Source: an uncultured Pseudomonadales bacterium (lineage in GTDB: Bacteria; Pseudomonadota; Gammaproteobacteria; Pseudomonadales; Azotimanducaceae). Taken from it: a stretch of DNA of 64,000 nt. Position 1 is the stretch's first letter. Every line of letters begins with the position of its first letter. Shown piece after piece: positions 7,969-17,211 of this stretch. The notes under the pieces were generated by a model, which was not told where the DNA came from, ran no database searches, and saw nothing but the letters and a program-made list of their open reading frames with translations. The translations under genes were made by a program, and so were the position numbers. The stretch is taken from the NCBI GenBank assembly GCA_937921865.1, contig CAKZWF010000056.1:1-64000 (forward strand). The letters run 5' to 3'.

Positions 7969-10689
7969 TCAGGCGGCTTTGCCGTGGCACTGCTTGAATT
8001 TCTTACCCGAGCCACAGGGACAGGGCTCATTGCGACCCACCTTGCGCTCACTACGCACAAAGGTATCCGGCTTGGCCTCCTGCGCTTGAGAGCGAGGCTG
8101 CTCGGGGGACGGGGCCGCATCCGGTGTCTGCAGCGCGGATGTTTCGGCATGGGTGTAACGCATGCGCGCTTCAGCTTCTTCGCGACGCTTCCGCTCAGCT
8201 TCTTCCAGTTCCGAAGGTGCTTCGATCTGCACCCGGCTCAACAGCCGTACGACGTCTCGTTTAATATTCGCCAGCAGCTCTTCAAACAGCTCAAAGCTTT
8301 CCCGTTTGTATTCCTGTTTTGGCTGCTTCTGAGCATAAGCCCGCAGATGAATACTGGTACGAAGATGGTCCATCATCGCCAGATGCTCTTTCCAGCGCTG
8401 ATCCAGGATCTGCAGCATGACCTGTTTTTCCACCATGCGGATATCCACACCGTGGCCAGCCCAGGTTTCACCTTTAGCCTGATACTCAGCCACCACCTGC
8501 TCATGAATCCTCTCAAACAACGAGTCTTCGTTGAGACTGTCATCTTCTTTGAGCCAGACAGAAACCGGCTGTTCGGTTGCATACTCGGTCTGCAGCGCCT
8601 GCTCCAGGCCGGGAATGTCCCACTGCTCTTCGATGGTCTGGGGAGGAACATATTCTGCAAACAGCTCAGCGAGCACTTCTTCGCGAATAGTGTTCACCGT
8701 CTCTGAAATATCGTCGACACCCATCAGCTCCCGACGCTGCTGGTAGATGACCTGACGCTGGTCGTTGGAGACATCATCGAATTCCAGCAGATTCTTGCGG
8801 ATATCGAAGTTATGACCCTCAACTTTGCGCTGAGCCTTTTCGATCGCATTGTTAACCATGCGATGCTCGATGGCTTCACCTTCCTCCAGGCCAATCGACT
8901 GCATGATGCCGCGAATTCGCTCAGAGGCGAATATGCGCATCAGGTTATCTTCCATCGACAGATAGAAACGGCTGGAACCAGGATCTCCCTGTCGGCCTGA
9001 TCGTCCGCGCAGCTGGTTGTCGATACGCCGCGATTCGTGGCGCTCGGTGCCGATTATGTGCAGGCCGCCGGCGTCTATCACCTGATCGTGTCGTCCCTGC
9101 CACTCCTGCTTCACAGCTGCGTCGGCCTCGTCGCCATCAACTGCCCCACCGAGCACAATATCGGTACCTCGACCGGCCATATTCGTGGCGATGGTCACCG
9201 CACCTGGCCGACCCGCCTGGGCAATTATTTCTGCTTCACGTTCGTGTTGTTTGGCGTTCAGGACACTGTGCGCAATGTTGCGCTGATTCAGCGCCGTAGA
9301 GAGTCGTTCTGACGACTCGATGGATGCGGTACCCACCAGAGTCGGCTGACCACGTTCAATCCGCTCCTTGATGTCTTCAACAATGGCGTCGTACTTTTCT
9401 TCGATGGTGAGGTAGACGAGATCATTCGTATCATCCCGGATCATCGGCTTGTGGGTCGGGATGACTACCACGTCGAGGTTATAGATCTGCCGAAACTCGA
9501 ATGCCTCAGTATCTGCAGTACCGGTCATTCCTGACAGCTTCCGGTACAGCCGGAAATAGTTCTGGAAGGTTGTTGAAGCCAGCGTCTGGGTTTCGTTCTG
9601 GATCGTCACCCCTTCTTTCGCTTCAACCGCCTGGTGTATGCCTTCGGACCAGCGCCGGCCCGGCATTGCCCGGCCGGTATGTTCGTCGACAATGACAATC
9701 TCGTCGTCTGCGACCATGTAGTCGACGTCACGCTTGAATAACGCATGGGCTTTTAATGCTGCCTGGACGTGATGCAGAAGATTCAGGTTGGTTGCTGAAT
9801 AAAGGCTTTCACCCTCTTCGAGCAGTCCCAGGCGTATCAGTTCCTCTTCTACCTTCTGGTGACCTTCTTCAGTGAGCTCTACCTGTCGATTTTTTTCATC
9901 GAGAACAAAATCACCACCGAGGTTTTCATCAAGTTCAGCCGCTTCAACTTTCGGCTGCTGGACGAGCTTGGGAGCCAGCTGATTGATCTTCCGATAAAGT
10001 TCGGTGCTCTCTTCAGCAGGTCCAGAGATGATCAGCGGTGTTCGTGCTTCATCAATCAGGATCGAATCCACTTCGTCGACAATGGCAAAGTTCAGTTCCC
10101 GCTGCGCTTTGTCTTCCAGCGTGAACGCCATGTTGTCGCGCAGGTAATCGAAGCCGAATTCATTGTTGGTGCCGTAGGTTATGTCCGCCTGGTAGGCTGC
10201 GCGTTTATCGATCGGATTCTGTCGCGACTGCACCACGCCAACCGTCAGACCAAGAGCTTCGTAGATCGGCGCCATCCAGGTGGCATCACGATGCGCCAGG
10301 TAATCGTTGACCGTGATTACATGTACACCTTCGCCCGACAGTGCATTGAGATAGGCGGGTAAGGTGGCAACGAGGGTTTTACCCTCACCGGTACGCATCT
10401 CCGCAATGCGCCCTTCATGCAGTGTGATACCGCCGATGAGCTGAACATCAAAATGACGCATCTGCTTAAAACGTTTGCCAGCTTCACGAACTGCAGCAAA
10501 CGCTTCTGGCAACAGCGAATCCAGGGCTGCACCTTCTTCCAGGCGCTGCCGAAATTTGACCGTTGTCGCCTTAAGCTCATCATCAGACAAGCCCTCGAAA
10601 TCCGGCTCAAGCTTGTTGATCTGGGCAACTACTTTGCCCATCCGCTTCAGCTCGCGGCCGTTCTTAGTCCCGAAGATTCTCGCAAGCAA
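7969..10689 (-). CDS. secA: Preprotein translocase ATPase SecA
   Basis: This 906-residue motor drives post-translational export through SecYEG. Visible are Walker [10 protein letters not shown] (about 100-108), the [15 protein letters not shown] helicase motif (about 205-220), the PPXD/HSD/HWD order, and a C-terminal linker ending in the SEC-C zinc motif [14 protein letters not shown], which binds SecB and phospholipid. Translation appears to start at a TTG at 10689 (LARIFGTKN follows); no in-frame ATG lies near the family start and the Shine-Dalgarno is weak, hinting at translational control. No secM gene is recognisable upstream. Confidence 0.97.
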   Translation of the reverse strand: MLARIFGTKNGRELKRMGKVVAQINKLEPDFEGLSDDELKATTVKFRQRLEEGAALDSLLPEAFAAVREAGKRFKQMRHFDVQLIGGITLHEGRIAEMRTGEGKTLVATLPAYLNALSGEGVHVITVNDYLAHRDATWMAPIYEALGLTVGVVQSRQNPIDKRAAYQADITYGTNNEFGFDYLRDNMAFTLEDKAQRELNFAIVDEVDSILIDEARTPLIISGPAEESTELYRKINQLAPKLVQQPKVEAAELDENLGGDFVLDEKNRQVELTEEGHQKVEEELIRLGLLEEGESLYSATNLNLLHHVQAALKAHALFKRDVDYMVADDEIVIVDEHTGRAMPGRRWSEGIHQAVEAKEGVTIQNETQTLASTTFQNYFRLYRKLSGMTGTADTEAFEFRQIYNLDVVVIPTHKPMIRDDTNDLVYLTIEEKYDAIVEDIKERIERGQPTLVGTASIESSERLSTALNQRNIAHSVLNAKQHEREAEIIAQAGRPGAVTIATNMAGRGTDIVLGGAVDGDEADAAVKQEWQGRHDQVIDAGGLHIIGTERHESRRIDNQLRGRSGRQGDPGSSRFYLSMEDNLMRIFASERIRGIMQSIGLEEGEAIEHRMVNNAIEKAQRKVEGHNFDIRKNLLEFDDVSNDQRQVIYQQRRELMGVDDISETVNTIREEVLAELFAEYVPPQTIEEQWDIPGLEQALQTEYATEQPVSVWLKEDDSLNEDSLFERIHEQVVAEYQAKGETWAGHGVDIRMVEKQVMLQILDQRWKEHLAMMDHLRTSIHLRAYAQKQPKQEYKRESFELFEELLANIKRDVVRLLSRVQIEAPSELEEAERKRREEAEARMRYTHAETSALQTPDAAPSPEQPRSQAQEAKPDTFVRSERKVGRNEPCPCGSGKKFKQCHGKAA

Positions 10690-10994
10690 TGTATTCTAGT
10701 CCGTACGCTTAGAAAGGGCGGCAGTTTACTCTGTTTTGACGTTCAGTCGCAGGGTGCAATTGGCGCTTCCGTCGGCTGGTTAAACACTCACGTCGGAAAA
10801 CTGGAATTAACACCGAAACTTAGAGGCTGGCAGAACTCACCAGCGGGTCAGTTCCTTTCAGACGACCAAAACGAGCCGGGTGGATCTTTCGGCTCTGAGG
10901 GTGTGGGATGAGTTTTTCGGTCTGGCTCAGGTCGTCCCGACTGCCCTCAGTCGCCGAATTGGCGAATTGGCGAATTGGCGAATTGGAATTTAGA
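10690..10994. other. secA upstream intergenic region
   Basis: These 305 bp separate secA from the M23 peptidase gene. They hold the four-copy octamer repeat at 10955-10986 and must contain any secA-specific promoter. I find no convincing -35/-10 pair and no supported small gene; the short frames crossing it are remnants of neighbouring frames. Confidence 0.6.
10955..10986. repeat. Octanucleotide tandem repeat (CGAATTGG x4)
   Basis: Four perfect head-to-tail copies of CGAATTGG start 8 bp beyond the stop codon of the M23 peptidase gene. Octamers of this kind mutate in copy number by slippage. It lies outside any coding frame I support, so changes would alter spacing in the secA leader region rather than a protein. 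Confidence 0.95.
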
Positions 10995-11906
10995 TCAACG
11001 TCGCCGGGCAACATAGCGCGCCGGATCAACACTCCGGCCATCCTTCAGGACTTCAAAGTGCACATGCGGTCCGGTCGATCGCCCGGATGATCCCATCGTG
11101 CCGATTGGCTGACCCTGTTCAACGATATCGCCAACTTTGACCAGCAGAGAGGCGTGATGACCGTAGCGGGTCACGTAACCACCACCATGATTGATCTCGA
11201 CCATCTGGCCATATCCCGAGCGCTTGCCTGAATGGGTAACAACACCGCTGGCGACGGCAATTACATCAGAGCCATCTTTACCGGCGAAATCAACACCTGC
11301 ATGCCAGGCCATTTTGCCACTGAACGGATCCACCCGTTTACCGTAGGCAGAAGACATCCAGCCCCAGGTCACCGGCCTTCCGGCCACCTGCTGGACCTGG
11401 CGATAGTCCTGATCGCGCAGCATCGATTCGAGTATCTCCAGCTCGTTTTCACGGGATTTGAGCCCTGACGATAACTCATCCAGGCTGGCCTGGAGGTCGG
11501 GCCAGTCCAATGCGTCCTGACGTAGAACCGAAGGTCCACCCTGTGGTGCCGGATCTCCGAACGAAAACTCACCTTCGTCCAGATCCGCAATTTCTGTGAC
11601 TCTGGCACCAAGCGCTTCCATTCTCAGAAGCCGCGCCTGCATCTGGGCCAGTTGTCTGCCAACTGCTTGAGATTGGGCGTTCGTCTCGGCTTTCATCCGA
11701 TCGACTTCCTGCTGCTGCACCCCCAGACGTTCCCGCCACTCGGCCACCGTCTCCGGATCAATCGCGTCGACGGACAGTTGATCGACAACCCAGGCTCCGG
11801 TCAGCAGACAGCCGACAAGCAATGCCAGCCCACCCACAAATGCGGTCTGTCTGGAGACTCTTAACGCCCGTGAGGAGCCTTTTTCACGAAGGAGAATGAT
11901 CTTCAT
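10995..11906 (-). CDS. M23-family peptidoglycan endopeptidase (membrane-anchored)
   Basis: This 303-residue protein has one N-terminal membrane segment (about residues 23-46), a periplasmic coiled-coil stretch (about 55-175) and a C-terminal LytM/M23 domain. The zinc ligands are visible in HAGVDFA (HxxxD) and HVHFE (HxH), with a further His in YGHHASL, so it looks catalytically competent. It probably cleaves peptide crosslinks of peptidoglycan; a role as a division amidase activator is less likely because the metal site is intact. The same gene lies between lpxC and secA in Pseudomonas. Confidence 0.9.
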   Translation of the reverse strand: MKIILLREKGSSRALRVSRQTAFVGGLALLVGCLLTGAWVVDQLSVDAIDPETVAEWRERLGVQQQEVDRMKAETNAQSQAVGRQLAQMQARLLRMEALGARVTEIADLDEGEFSFGDPAPQGGPSVLRQDALDWPDLQASLDELSSGLKSRENELEILESMLRDQDYRQVQQVAGRPVTWGWMSSAYGKRVDPFSGKMAWHAGVDFAGKDGSDVIAVASGVVTHSGKRSGYGQMVEINHGGGYVTRYGHHASLLVKVGDIVEQGQPIGTMGSSGRSTGPHVHFEVLKDGRSVDPARYVARRR

Positions 11907-12056
11907 GACGTGAAGCGTAGATCGGGATATGTAGCAGTGAAGTAGGCCAAAGTCCTGTCGGTCCAGTCTATGTCAATTTTTATGTGCAAAACTGGACCAG
12001 AATCCGCTGTGAATGCGTTTCTGATCCTAGCTCTTTGTTTTGTCGCGCTTTTTATC

Positions 12057-12101
12057 GTCGCTCTTGTGGCCATCGCTATCGTGGCCATCGCTCTTGTGGC
12101 C
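12057..12101. repeat. 15-bp tandem repeat x3
   Basis: Three units of a 15-mer lie in the divergent region between the M23 peptidase and dciA: GTCGCTCTTGTGGCC, ATCGCTATCGTGGCC and ATCGCTCTTGTGGCC. A 64-codon plus-strand frame (11970-12164) reads it as a hydrophobic VAIAIVAIALV stretch, but it has no convincing ribosome-binding site, so I do not call a gene. The rest of 11907-12187 holds nothing I recognise. Confidence 0.85.
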
Positions 12102-12187
12102 GCCAAGGTTCCGGCAACTCTAGCGACGCCATCGAGCTGGCTGGTGACAAAAGTCACCCAGTAGTGGCTACCTGCAATTCGTCGCGT

Positions 12188-12532
12188 ATGATCGCGTTCA
12201 ATCGGGTAAAGCCATTGCATCAAGTGTCGCAATCTAAGATAAATGAACTGTTGCGCGAACGCCACCAACGCTTCACTCCTCTGCAACGTCTTCTTCGCCA
12301 GGCGGCAAACCAGGAATCCTGGACCGCACAGTTACAGGCTCTGCTTCCTGATGGCCTGCAGCGCGACTGTCAGGTCATTGAAATCCAGGGCCCAGTTGTC
12401 GTCGTCAGCTGCCGTAGCGCAGCCAGCGCGACAAAGCTGCGCTTCTTAGCGCCCGAACTCATCTCCAGGCTCGCTGAACTATCCAGCTTCCATGGGGCTC
12501 AAGAGATCCGTATTCGCGTTGCCGCTGAATAG
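12188..12532 (+). CDS. dciA: DciA-type replicative helicase loader (DUF721)
   Basis: This 114-residue protein has the DUF721 fold signature: an N-terminal helix followed by a beta-sheet core with VVVVSCRSAASATKLRFLAPELI near residues 77-99. DciA loads or operates DnaB helicase in the many bacteria that lack DnaC. I chose ATG 12188; longer frames upstream read through the 15-bp repeat and have no family similarity. It is divergent from the M23 peptidase and convergent toward lpxC, as in Pseudomonas. It is at the short end for gammaproteobacterial DciA. Confidence 0.85.
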   Translation: MIAFNRVKPLHQVSQSKINELLRERHQRFTPLQRLLRQAANQESWTAQLQALLPDGLQRDCQVIEIQGPVVVVSCRSAASATKLRFLAPELISRLAELSSFHGAQEIRIRVAAE

Positions 12533-12671
12533 CCGTCTTCCGGCCATTATCACCGGCAGATGCTGAAATTTTTGAGACCCGGGCGCCAGAATGACTGCCG
12601 ACAGTGAGATCTGTCTCTCACTAATCCAGATGAACCGCTACAACGCCAGCCAAATCGGTTTGCGAGCCTCC

Positions 12672-13598
12672 TCAACCACCTGTTGCGAGAATCGGTCTGG
12701 CATAAGAGATAGGCGATTCTTCGATCGTCTCAAAGGAAACGATTTCATAAGCATCGGTATCAGCCAGGACTTTACGCAACAACGCGTTGTTGCTCGAATG
12801 ACCTGACTTGTAGCCGCTGAACTCACCAATAACGCTGTGACCCAGCAGATACAGATCACCTATCGCATCGAGAATTTTGTGTTTCACAAATTCATCTTCG
12901 AGGCGCAGCCCCTCATCATTGAGAATCCGGTAATCGTCAACCACTACCGCATTGTCGAGACTGCCTCCTTGCGCCAGATTCATTGAGCGCAGCTGCTCAT
13001 ATTCAGCGAGAAATCCGAACGTTCGCGCCCGGCTCACCTCTTTGACGAACGCCATCGTTGAAAACTCCACGGCTGCACGATTCTTGTGACTCGCAAAGAC
13101 TGGGTGATCGTAATGCAGGGTGTATTCGACCCGGAGCCCGTCATAGGGCTTGAGTTCCACGCGGATATCACCGTCGCTGTGACGGATAGCCTTTTTGATG
13201 CGGATAAATTTCTTTGCCGCGCTCTGTTCTTCCACACCCGCTGACTGCAACAGGAACACGAAGGGTGCGGCACTGCCATCCATAATCGGCAGTTCACCCG
13301 CACTGACTTCCACAAAAGCGTTGTCTATACCCAGTCCCGCAAACGCCGCCATCAGGTGTTCGACAGTCGAAATAGTCACTCCATCGCGCGCCAGGGTTGT
13401 CGCCATGGTGGTATCGCCCACGTTATTGGCGCTGGCCAGAATAGACACCGGCTGCTCCAGATCGACCCGGACAAAGACGATTCCTGTATCAACTGGTGCA
13501 GGTCGCAGCGTCAGATAGACTTTCTCCCCGGTATGCAGACCAATACCAGTCGCTCGGATGACGTTCTTTAGAGTCCGCTGTTTGGGCGCTTCCAACAT
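12672..13598 (-). CDS. lpxC: UDP-3-O-acyl-N-acetylglucosamine deacetylase LpxC
   Basis: LpxC performs the first committed step of lipid A synthesis. The zinc enzyme motifs are present: VEHLMAA (first His ligand, about residue 79), [11 protein letters not shown] (His and Asp ligands) and the catalytic His in GHSSNN. Length is 308 residues (E. coli 305). The start is ATG 13598, preceded by CGAGAAATATTG. It is separated from ftsZ by 450 bp, so it probably has its own promoter even though dcw order is kept. Proteolytic control by FtsH is known in E. coli; its C-terminal tail differs here. Confidence 0.97.
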   Translation of the reverse strand: MLEAPKQRTLKNVIRATGIGLHTGEKVYLTLRPAPVDTGIVFVRVDLEQPVSILASANNVGDTTMATTLARDGVTISTVEHLMAAFAGLGIDNAFVEVSAGELPIMDGSAAPFVFLLQSAGVEEQSAAKKFIRIKKAIRHSDGDIRVELKPYDGLRVEYTLHYDHPVFASHKNRAAVEFSTMAFVKEVSRARTFGFLAEYEQLRSMNLAQGGSLDNAVVVDDYRILNDEGLRLEDEFVKHKILDAIGDLYLLGHSVIGEFSGYKSGHSSNNALLRKVLADTDAYEIVSFETIEESPISYARPILATGG

Positions 13599-13695
13599 CA
13601 ATATTTCTCGTTGTTATTTTCCCGTCGAGCCTTTATCGGCGACGGCGCATATCCGCCACGCGCAGCGACTGACCTGTCGGTCGTTACACTCGGCA

Positions 13696-13752
13696 CCGCT
13701 GCGTCTTTACAGAGCCGCTGCGTCTTTACAGCGCCGCTGCGTCTTTACACTG
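13696..13752. repeat. 19-bp tandem repeat x3 upstream of lpxC
   Basis: Three head-to-tail copies of CCGCTGCGTCTTTACAGAG vary only in the last bases (AGAG, AGCG, ACTG), followed by a degenerate fourth. It lies about 100 bp upstream of the lpxC start, in the likely promoter or leader region. Unit length is near two helical turns. Confidence 0.92.
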
Positions 13753-13970
13753 CCGCTGTCTTCACTACCACGCGCCCGGTCAACTCTGATCTCGAGCAAG
13801 TCTGACAGCAGGCACCTGAACATCAGCTGAGCGAAGTGAGGTCTATCTCCACTGGCCGCACCGAAACCCTGGAGCCCGGCAACAGAGCCCGACAGCCGCG
13901 GCCCGACAGCCATGCCCAGCCGTTGCGCATATTAGCAAAGCAACCTCACAGCTCGAAACGAAATTGATCA

Positions 13971-13990
13971 CAGTTTTGTTACAAACTGTA
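13971..13990. promoter_or_regulatory. Perfect hairpin / operator-like palindrome downstream of ftsZ
   Basis: ACAGTTT-TGTTAC-AAACTGT has two perfect 7-bp arms and lies about 60 bp after the ftsZ stop. It could be a 3' stabilising hairpin on the ftsZ message or a repressor half-site pair for lpxC. Its function is unknown. Confidence 0.45.
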
Positions 13991-14014
13991 TCGCTCGTTC
14001 AGCCTCACAGGCAT

Positions 14015-14039
14015 GAGCGCTCACGCTTGCGGAGCGCTC
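14015..14039 (-). promoter_or_regulatory. GAGCGCTC paired palindromes after ftsZ
   Basis: Two copies of the self-complementary octamer GAGCGCTC are separated by 9 bp and can form an 8-bp stem. They begin about 10 nt after the ftsZ stop codon. There is no T tract, so this is likely a processing or stabilising stem rather than an intrinsic terminator. Confidence 0.45.
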
Positions 14040-14048
14040 TGATACCCG

Positions 14049-15254
14049 TCAGTCGGCTTGCCGACGCAGAAAAGCCGGAATGTCCAGATAGTCCATCTCC
14101 TGCTTCTCCAGATCTTCTGCCAGGTTATCCTGCTGCAGCGCGCTGCGTTGGCGGTCGAACGTCTGCTGATCGTGCTTCTCATATTCCTGCGGCGTTTCGC
14201 GGCGGAACTTAGGCGGTGTGTCGAGGTGCGAGTAGTCTCGACTGCCATCCAGGCTGGCCGTCCCACCCGCCAGCGCATTGTCAACAACAACGCGAGGCGC
14301 AAGAGGCTCACCCAGACCAGTCGCAACCACCGTCACTTTCAGTTCTTCACCCAGGTCTGGATCGATTACCGTGCCAACAACCACTGTCGCCGCATCAGAG
14401 GCGAAATCGTCGATGATGCTGCCGACATCGGTGAATTCACCGATATTCAGATCAGGACCGGCCGTGACGTTGACCAGAATGCCTCGAGCTCCGTGCAGGT
14501 CGATATCTTCCAGTAACGGACTGCGAATGGCTGCTTCGGCTGCATCACGCGCGCGATTTTCACCACTGGCTCGACCAGTTCCCATCATGGCCATGCCCAT
14601 CTCAGACATGACAGTGCGGACATCCGCAAAGTCGACGTTGATCATGCCAGGGCGGATGATGAGATCAGCGATTCCCTGCACAGCACCGAGCAGCACATCG
14701 TTTGCTGCGCTGAAAGCATCCAACATGCTGGTGCGCTCACCAAGCACAGCCAGGAGTTTTTCGTTCGGGATCGTGATCAGTGAATCGACAGAGTCCTGGA
14801 GTTCCAGAATGCCTCTTTCTGCTGTGTCCGAGCGCTTTTCAAACTTGAACGGTCTGGTCACCACCGCGACGGTGAGAATATCCATCTCTTTCGCTATCTG
14901 AGCAATGATAGGCGCAGCACCGGTTCCTGTACCCCCACCCATGCCGGCAGTAATGAAGACCATATCCGCGCCCGAGATTACTTCAGCCAACCGATCCCGG
15001 TCTTCCAGGGCAGCCTGGCGACCAATATCCGGATTTGCACCGGCACCAAGGCCTTTGGTGATTGTGCTGCCAATCTGCAGCACGGTTTTTGCATCTATAC
15101 TCTTCAACGCCTGGGCATCTGTATTCGCGGCAATGAAGTCGACACCTTCCACCTGCTTATGCAGCATGTGCTGCACCGCATTTCCACCACCACCACCGAT
15201 GCCAAACACCTTGATGATCGCGCTCTGGGGTGCGCTGTCTACCAATTCAAACAT
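14049..15254 (-). CDS. ftsZ: Cell division GTPase FtsZ
   Basis: This tubulin-like GTPase forms the Z ring. The signature GGGTGTG is at about residues 106-112, an N-terminal glycine-rich stretch binds nucleotide, and TRPFKFE and NVDFADV blocks are present. A linker leads to the conserved C-terminal peptide DYLDIPAFLRRQAD, which binds FtsA and ZipA. Length is 401 residues (E. coli 383). It follows ftsA by 9 nt. Confidence 0.98.
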   Translation of the reverse strand: MFELVDSAPQSAIIKVFGIGGGGGNAVQHMLHKQVEGVDFIAANTDAQALKSIDAKTVLQIGSTITKGLGAGANPDIGRQAALEDRDRLAEVISGADMVFITAGMGGGTGTGAAPIIAQIAKEMDILTVAVVTRPFKFEKRSDTAERGILELQDSVDSLITIPNEKLLAVLGERTSMLDAFSAANDVLLGAVQGIADLIIRPGMINVDFADVRTVMSEMGMAMMGTGRASGENRARDAAEAAIRSPLLEDIDLHGARGILVNVTAGPDLNIGEFTDVGSIIDDFASDAATVVVGTVIDPDLGEELKVTVVATGLGEPLAPRVVVDNALAGGTASLDGSRDYSHLDTPPKFRRETPQEYEKHDQQTFDRQRSALQQDNLAEDLEKQEMDYLDIPAFLRRQAD

Positions 15255-15263
15255 TTCAAGCTC

Positions 15264-16493
15264 CTAAAAGTTCTCGCCAAACCAATTTTTGATACTTGCG
15301 AAGATCCCGCCACTGCGACTTCGTCCCCGCCGCGGCTGTTCTTCTTCTCTTTCTTTTCCGTACATCAGCAGGCCCACGCCTGTTGCATAAACGGGATTTC
15401 TGACGATGTCCTTCAGGCCTGCCACATTGCGCGGCGAACCTAATGTGACCGGCATGTGGAATATTTCTTCCGCAAGCTCGATCACCCCTTCCATTTTTGA
15501 TGCACCCCCAGTGAGTACAATTCCAGCTGCGATCAGATTCTCGAAACCACTGCGTCTGAGTTCCGCCTGAATCAGCGTAAACAGTTCGTCGTAGCGAGGT
15601 TCGACCACATCGGCCAGTGCCTGTCGCGACAGCTCTCTGGCTGGCTTGTCACCCACGCCTGGAACCTTGATGGTTTCATCAGCACGGGCAAGCTGCGTTA
15701 ACGCGCAGGCATACTTTATTTTTATTTCTTCCGCATTCTGAGTCGGCGTGCGGAGCGCCATTGCAATGTCATTGGTGACCTGATCACCAGCAATCGGAAT
15801 CACATGGGTGTGGCGGATTGCGCCGTCAGTAAACACTGCGATATCCGTCGTGCCCCCACCTATATCGATCAGACAAACGCCAAGATCACGTTCGTCATCT
15901 GTCAGCACCGAATAGCTGGAAGCCAGCTGCTCTAGAATGATGTCGTTGACTTTCAGGCCGCACCGTTCGATGCACTTTTCAATATTCTGGGCTGCGTTAA
16001 CGGCGCAGGTCACCAGGTGCACCTTGGCTTCCAGCCGCACACCGGACATACCCAGCGGTTCCTTGATTCCCTCCTGGGAGTCAATCACATACTCCTGCGG
16101 CAGAATGTGCAGGATCTTCTGATCCGCAGGAATCGCCATGGCCTGAGCTGCATCGATGACCCGATCCAGATCCTGACCGAAGACTTCTCGATCCCGGATT
16201 GCGACGATGCCATGAGAATTGATACTGCGGATATGACTACCGGCAATTCCTGCATAGACCGCATCAATTTCGCAGCCGACCATCAGCTCAGCTTCTTCAA
16301 CAGCTCGCTGAATTGACTGAACTGTAGATTCGATGTTCACTACCACGCCTTTCTTCAGGCCTCGGGACGCGGTCGAACCGATACCGACTATCTCCAAATC
16401 ACCATCAATATTGACCTCACCGACAATGGCGACCACCTTGTTGGTGCCGATGTCCAGGCCAATGATTTTTTTCGGTTCGCTATCTGAGGCCAT
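15264..16493 (-). CDS. ftsA: Actin-like division protein FtsA
   Basis: FtsA tethers FtsZ to the membrane and recruits later divisome proteins. Phosphate-binding motifs GLDIGTNKV and IDIGGGTTDIAVF of the actin/Hsp70 ATPase fold are visible, together with the SHIRSINSHG 1C-domain region. The C-terminal SIKNWFGENF is the membrane-targeting amphipathic helix. I set the start at 16493 (MASDSEPKK), giving 409 residues; it overlaps ftsQ by 14 nt, implying coupled translation. Confidence 0.97.
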   Translation of the reverse strand: MASDSEPKKIIGLDIGTNKVVAIVGEVNIDGDLEIVGIGSTASRGLKKGVVVNIESTVQSIQRAVEEAELMVGCEIDAVYAGIAGSHIRSINSHGIVAIRDREVFGQDLDRVIDAAQAMAIPADQKILHILPQEYVIDSQEGIKEPLGMSGVRLEAKVHLVTCAVNAAQNIEKCIERCGLKVNDIILEQLASSYSVLTDDERDLGVCLIDIGGGTTDIAVFTDGAIRHTHVIPIAGDQVTNDIAMALRTPTQNAEEIKIKYACALTQLARADETIKVPGVGDKPARELSRQALADVVEPRYDELFTLIQAELRRSGFENLIAAGIVLTGGASKMEGVIELAEEIFHMPVTLGSPRNVAGLKDIVRNPVYATGVGLLMYGKEREEEQPRRGRSRSGGIFASIKNWFGENF

Positions 16494-17211
16494 TTTCTGT
16501 TCTCGTTTGATGATCGGCCATGCCCATCGCCAGCCGTACCGTCGGCTCTTCATGCCAGCTGACCGCAACACCGTTGGCATAACGGGCATCAACCGAAGCG
16601 ACCTGATCAACCCGATCAGAAAGTTCGCTTAAGTAAACGGTGATAAATCGCTGCACACGTGCATCGAGTTCATCGGCGCCGATGTTGAGGTTGATGCCAT
16701 TGCTGAAGGTCAACGTCCACTCTCCAAGGGCGTTTTCCTCAAGCTGCGCAATCTTCAGATCCACCGCAGCCACATCGCGCTGCAGGCGTTGATAAAGTTC
16801 CAGCGCAGCTTTTGGCGACACGTGCCGACAATTGAAGAGCACCAATTCGTTCTGCTGCGCCGCCAGCTGAACCACCTCGCCGTCAATGGTCAGATAGTCT
16901 TTTCCCCACCCGGCCACGACCAGGGCTTTTTCCAGCGACACAACCAGCCCCTCCGGCCAGACTCTGCGAACGCTGACATGGCGTGGCCAGGATAGTTCTT
17001 TCAGTGCATTCCTGATCTCCACAAGATCGACGCTCAGCAATCCGCCGTGCAGATTGCTGCTCAGCGCCTCCTCCACCTGCAGCCGTTCCGCAGAATCCAG
17101 ATTGCCGCGCACCGTCACTGAGACAATTGGCGCATCCAGCATTCGCCACGTGGCGATGCCGGCTACCAGCAGCATCACGACTGAACACACTGCGATCAAT
17201 CTGGCCATCAC
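16480..17211 (-). CDS. ftsQ: Cell division protein FtsQ
   Basis: This bitopic protein links early and late divisome components with FtsL and FtsB. It has one membrane segment (about residues 5-22), a POTRA domain (about 27-97, beginning VSVTVRGNL) and a beta domain. Its 243 residues are slightly fewer than E. coli's 276, with a very short cytoplasmic N-terminus. It overlaps murC by 4 nt and ftsA by 14 nt; ddl, usually just upstream, is absent. Confidence 0.93.
   Translation of the reverse strand: MMARLIAVCSVVMLLVAGIATWRMLDAPIVSVTVRGNLDSAERLQVEEALSSNLHGGLLSVDLVEIRNALKELSWPRHVSVRRVWPEGLVVSLEKALVVAGWGKDYLTIDGEVVQLAAQQNELVLFNCRHVSPKAALELYQRLQRDVAAVDLKIAQLEENALGEWTLTFSNGINLNIGADELDARVQRFITVYLSELSDRVDQVASVDARYANGVAVSWHEEPTVRLAMGMADHQTRTENGLR

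Larger units (their letters stand above)
13599..14048. other. ftsZ-lpxC intergenic region
   Basis: A 450-bp non-coding stretch. Going from ftsZ toward lpxC it holds a hairpin of two GAGCGCTC palindromes (14015-14039), a second perfect hairpin ACAGTTT-TGTTAC-AAACTGT (13971-13990), and a three-copy 19-bp repeat (13696-13752). No T tract follows either hairpin on the minus strand, so they are not classical terminators. The lpxC promoter must lie here; I see no strong sigma-70 match. Confidence 0.6.

Noticed and set aside
11970-12164. A possible 64-residue hydrophobic protein
   Set aside because: The hydrophobicity comes from a 15-bp tandem repeat and there is no ribosome-binding site; kept only as a repeat.
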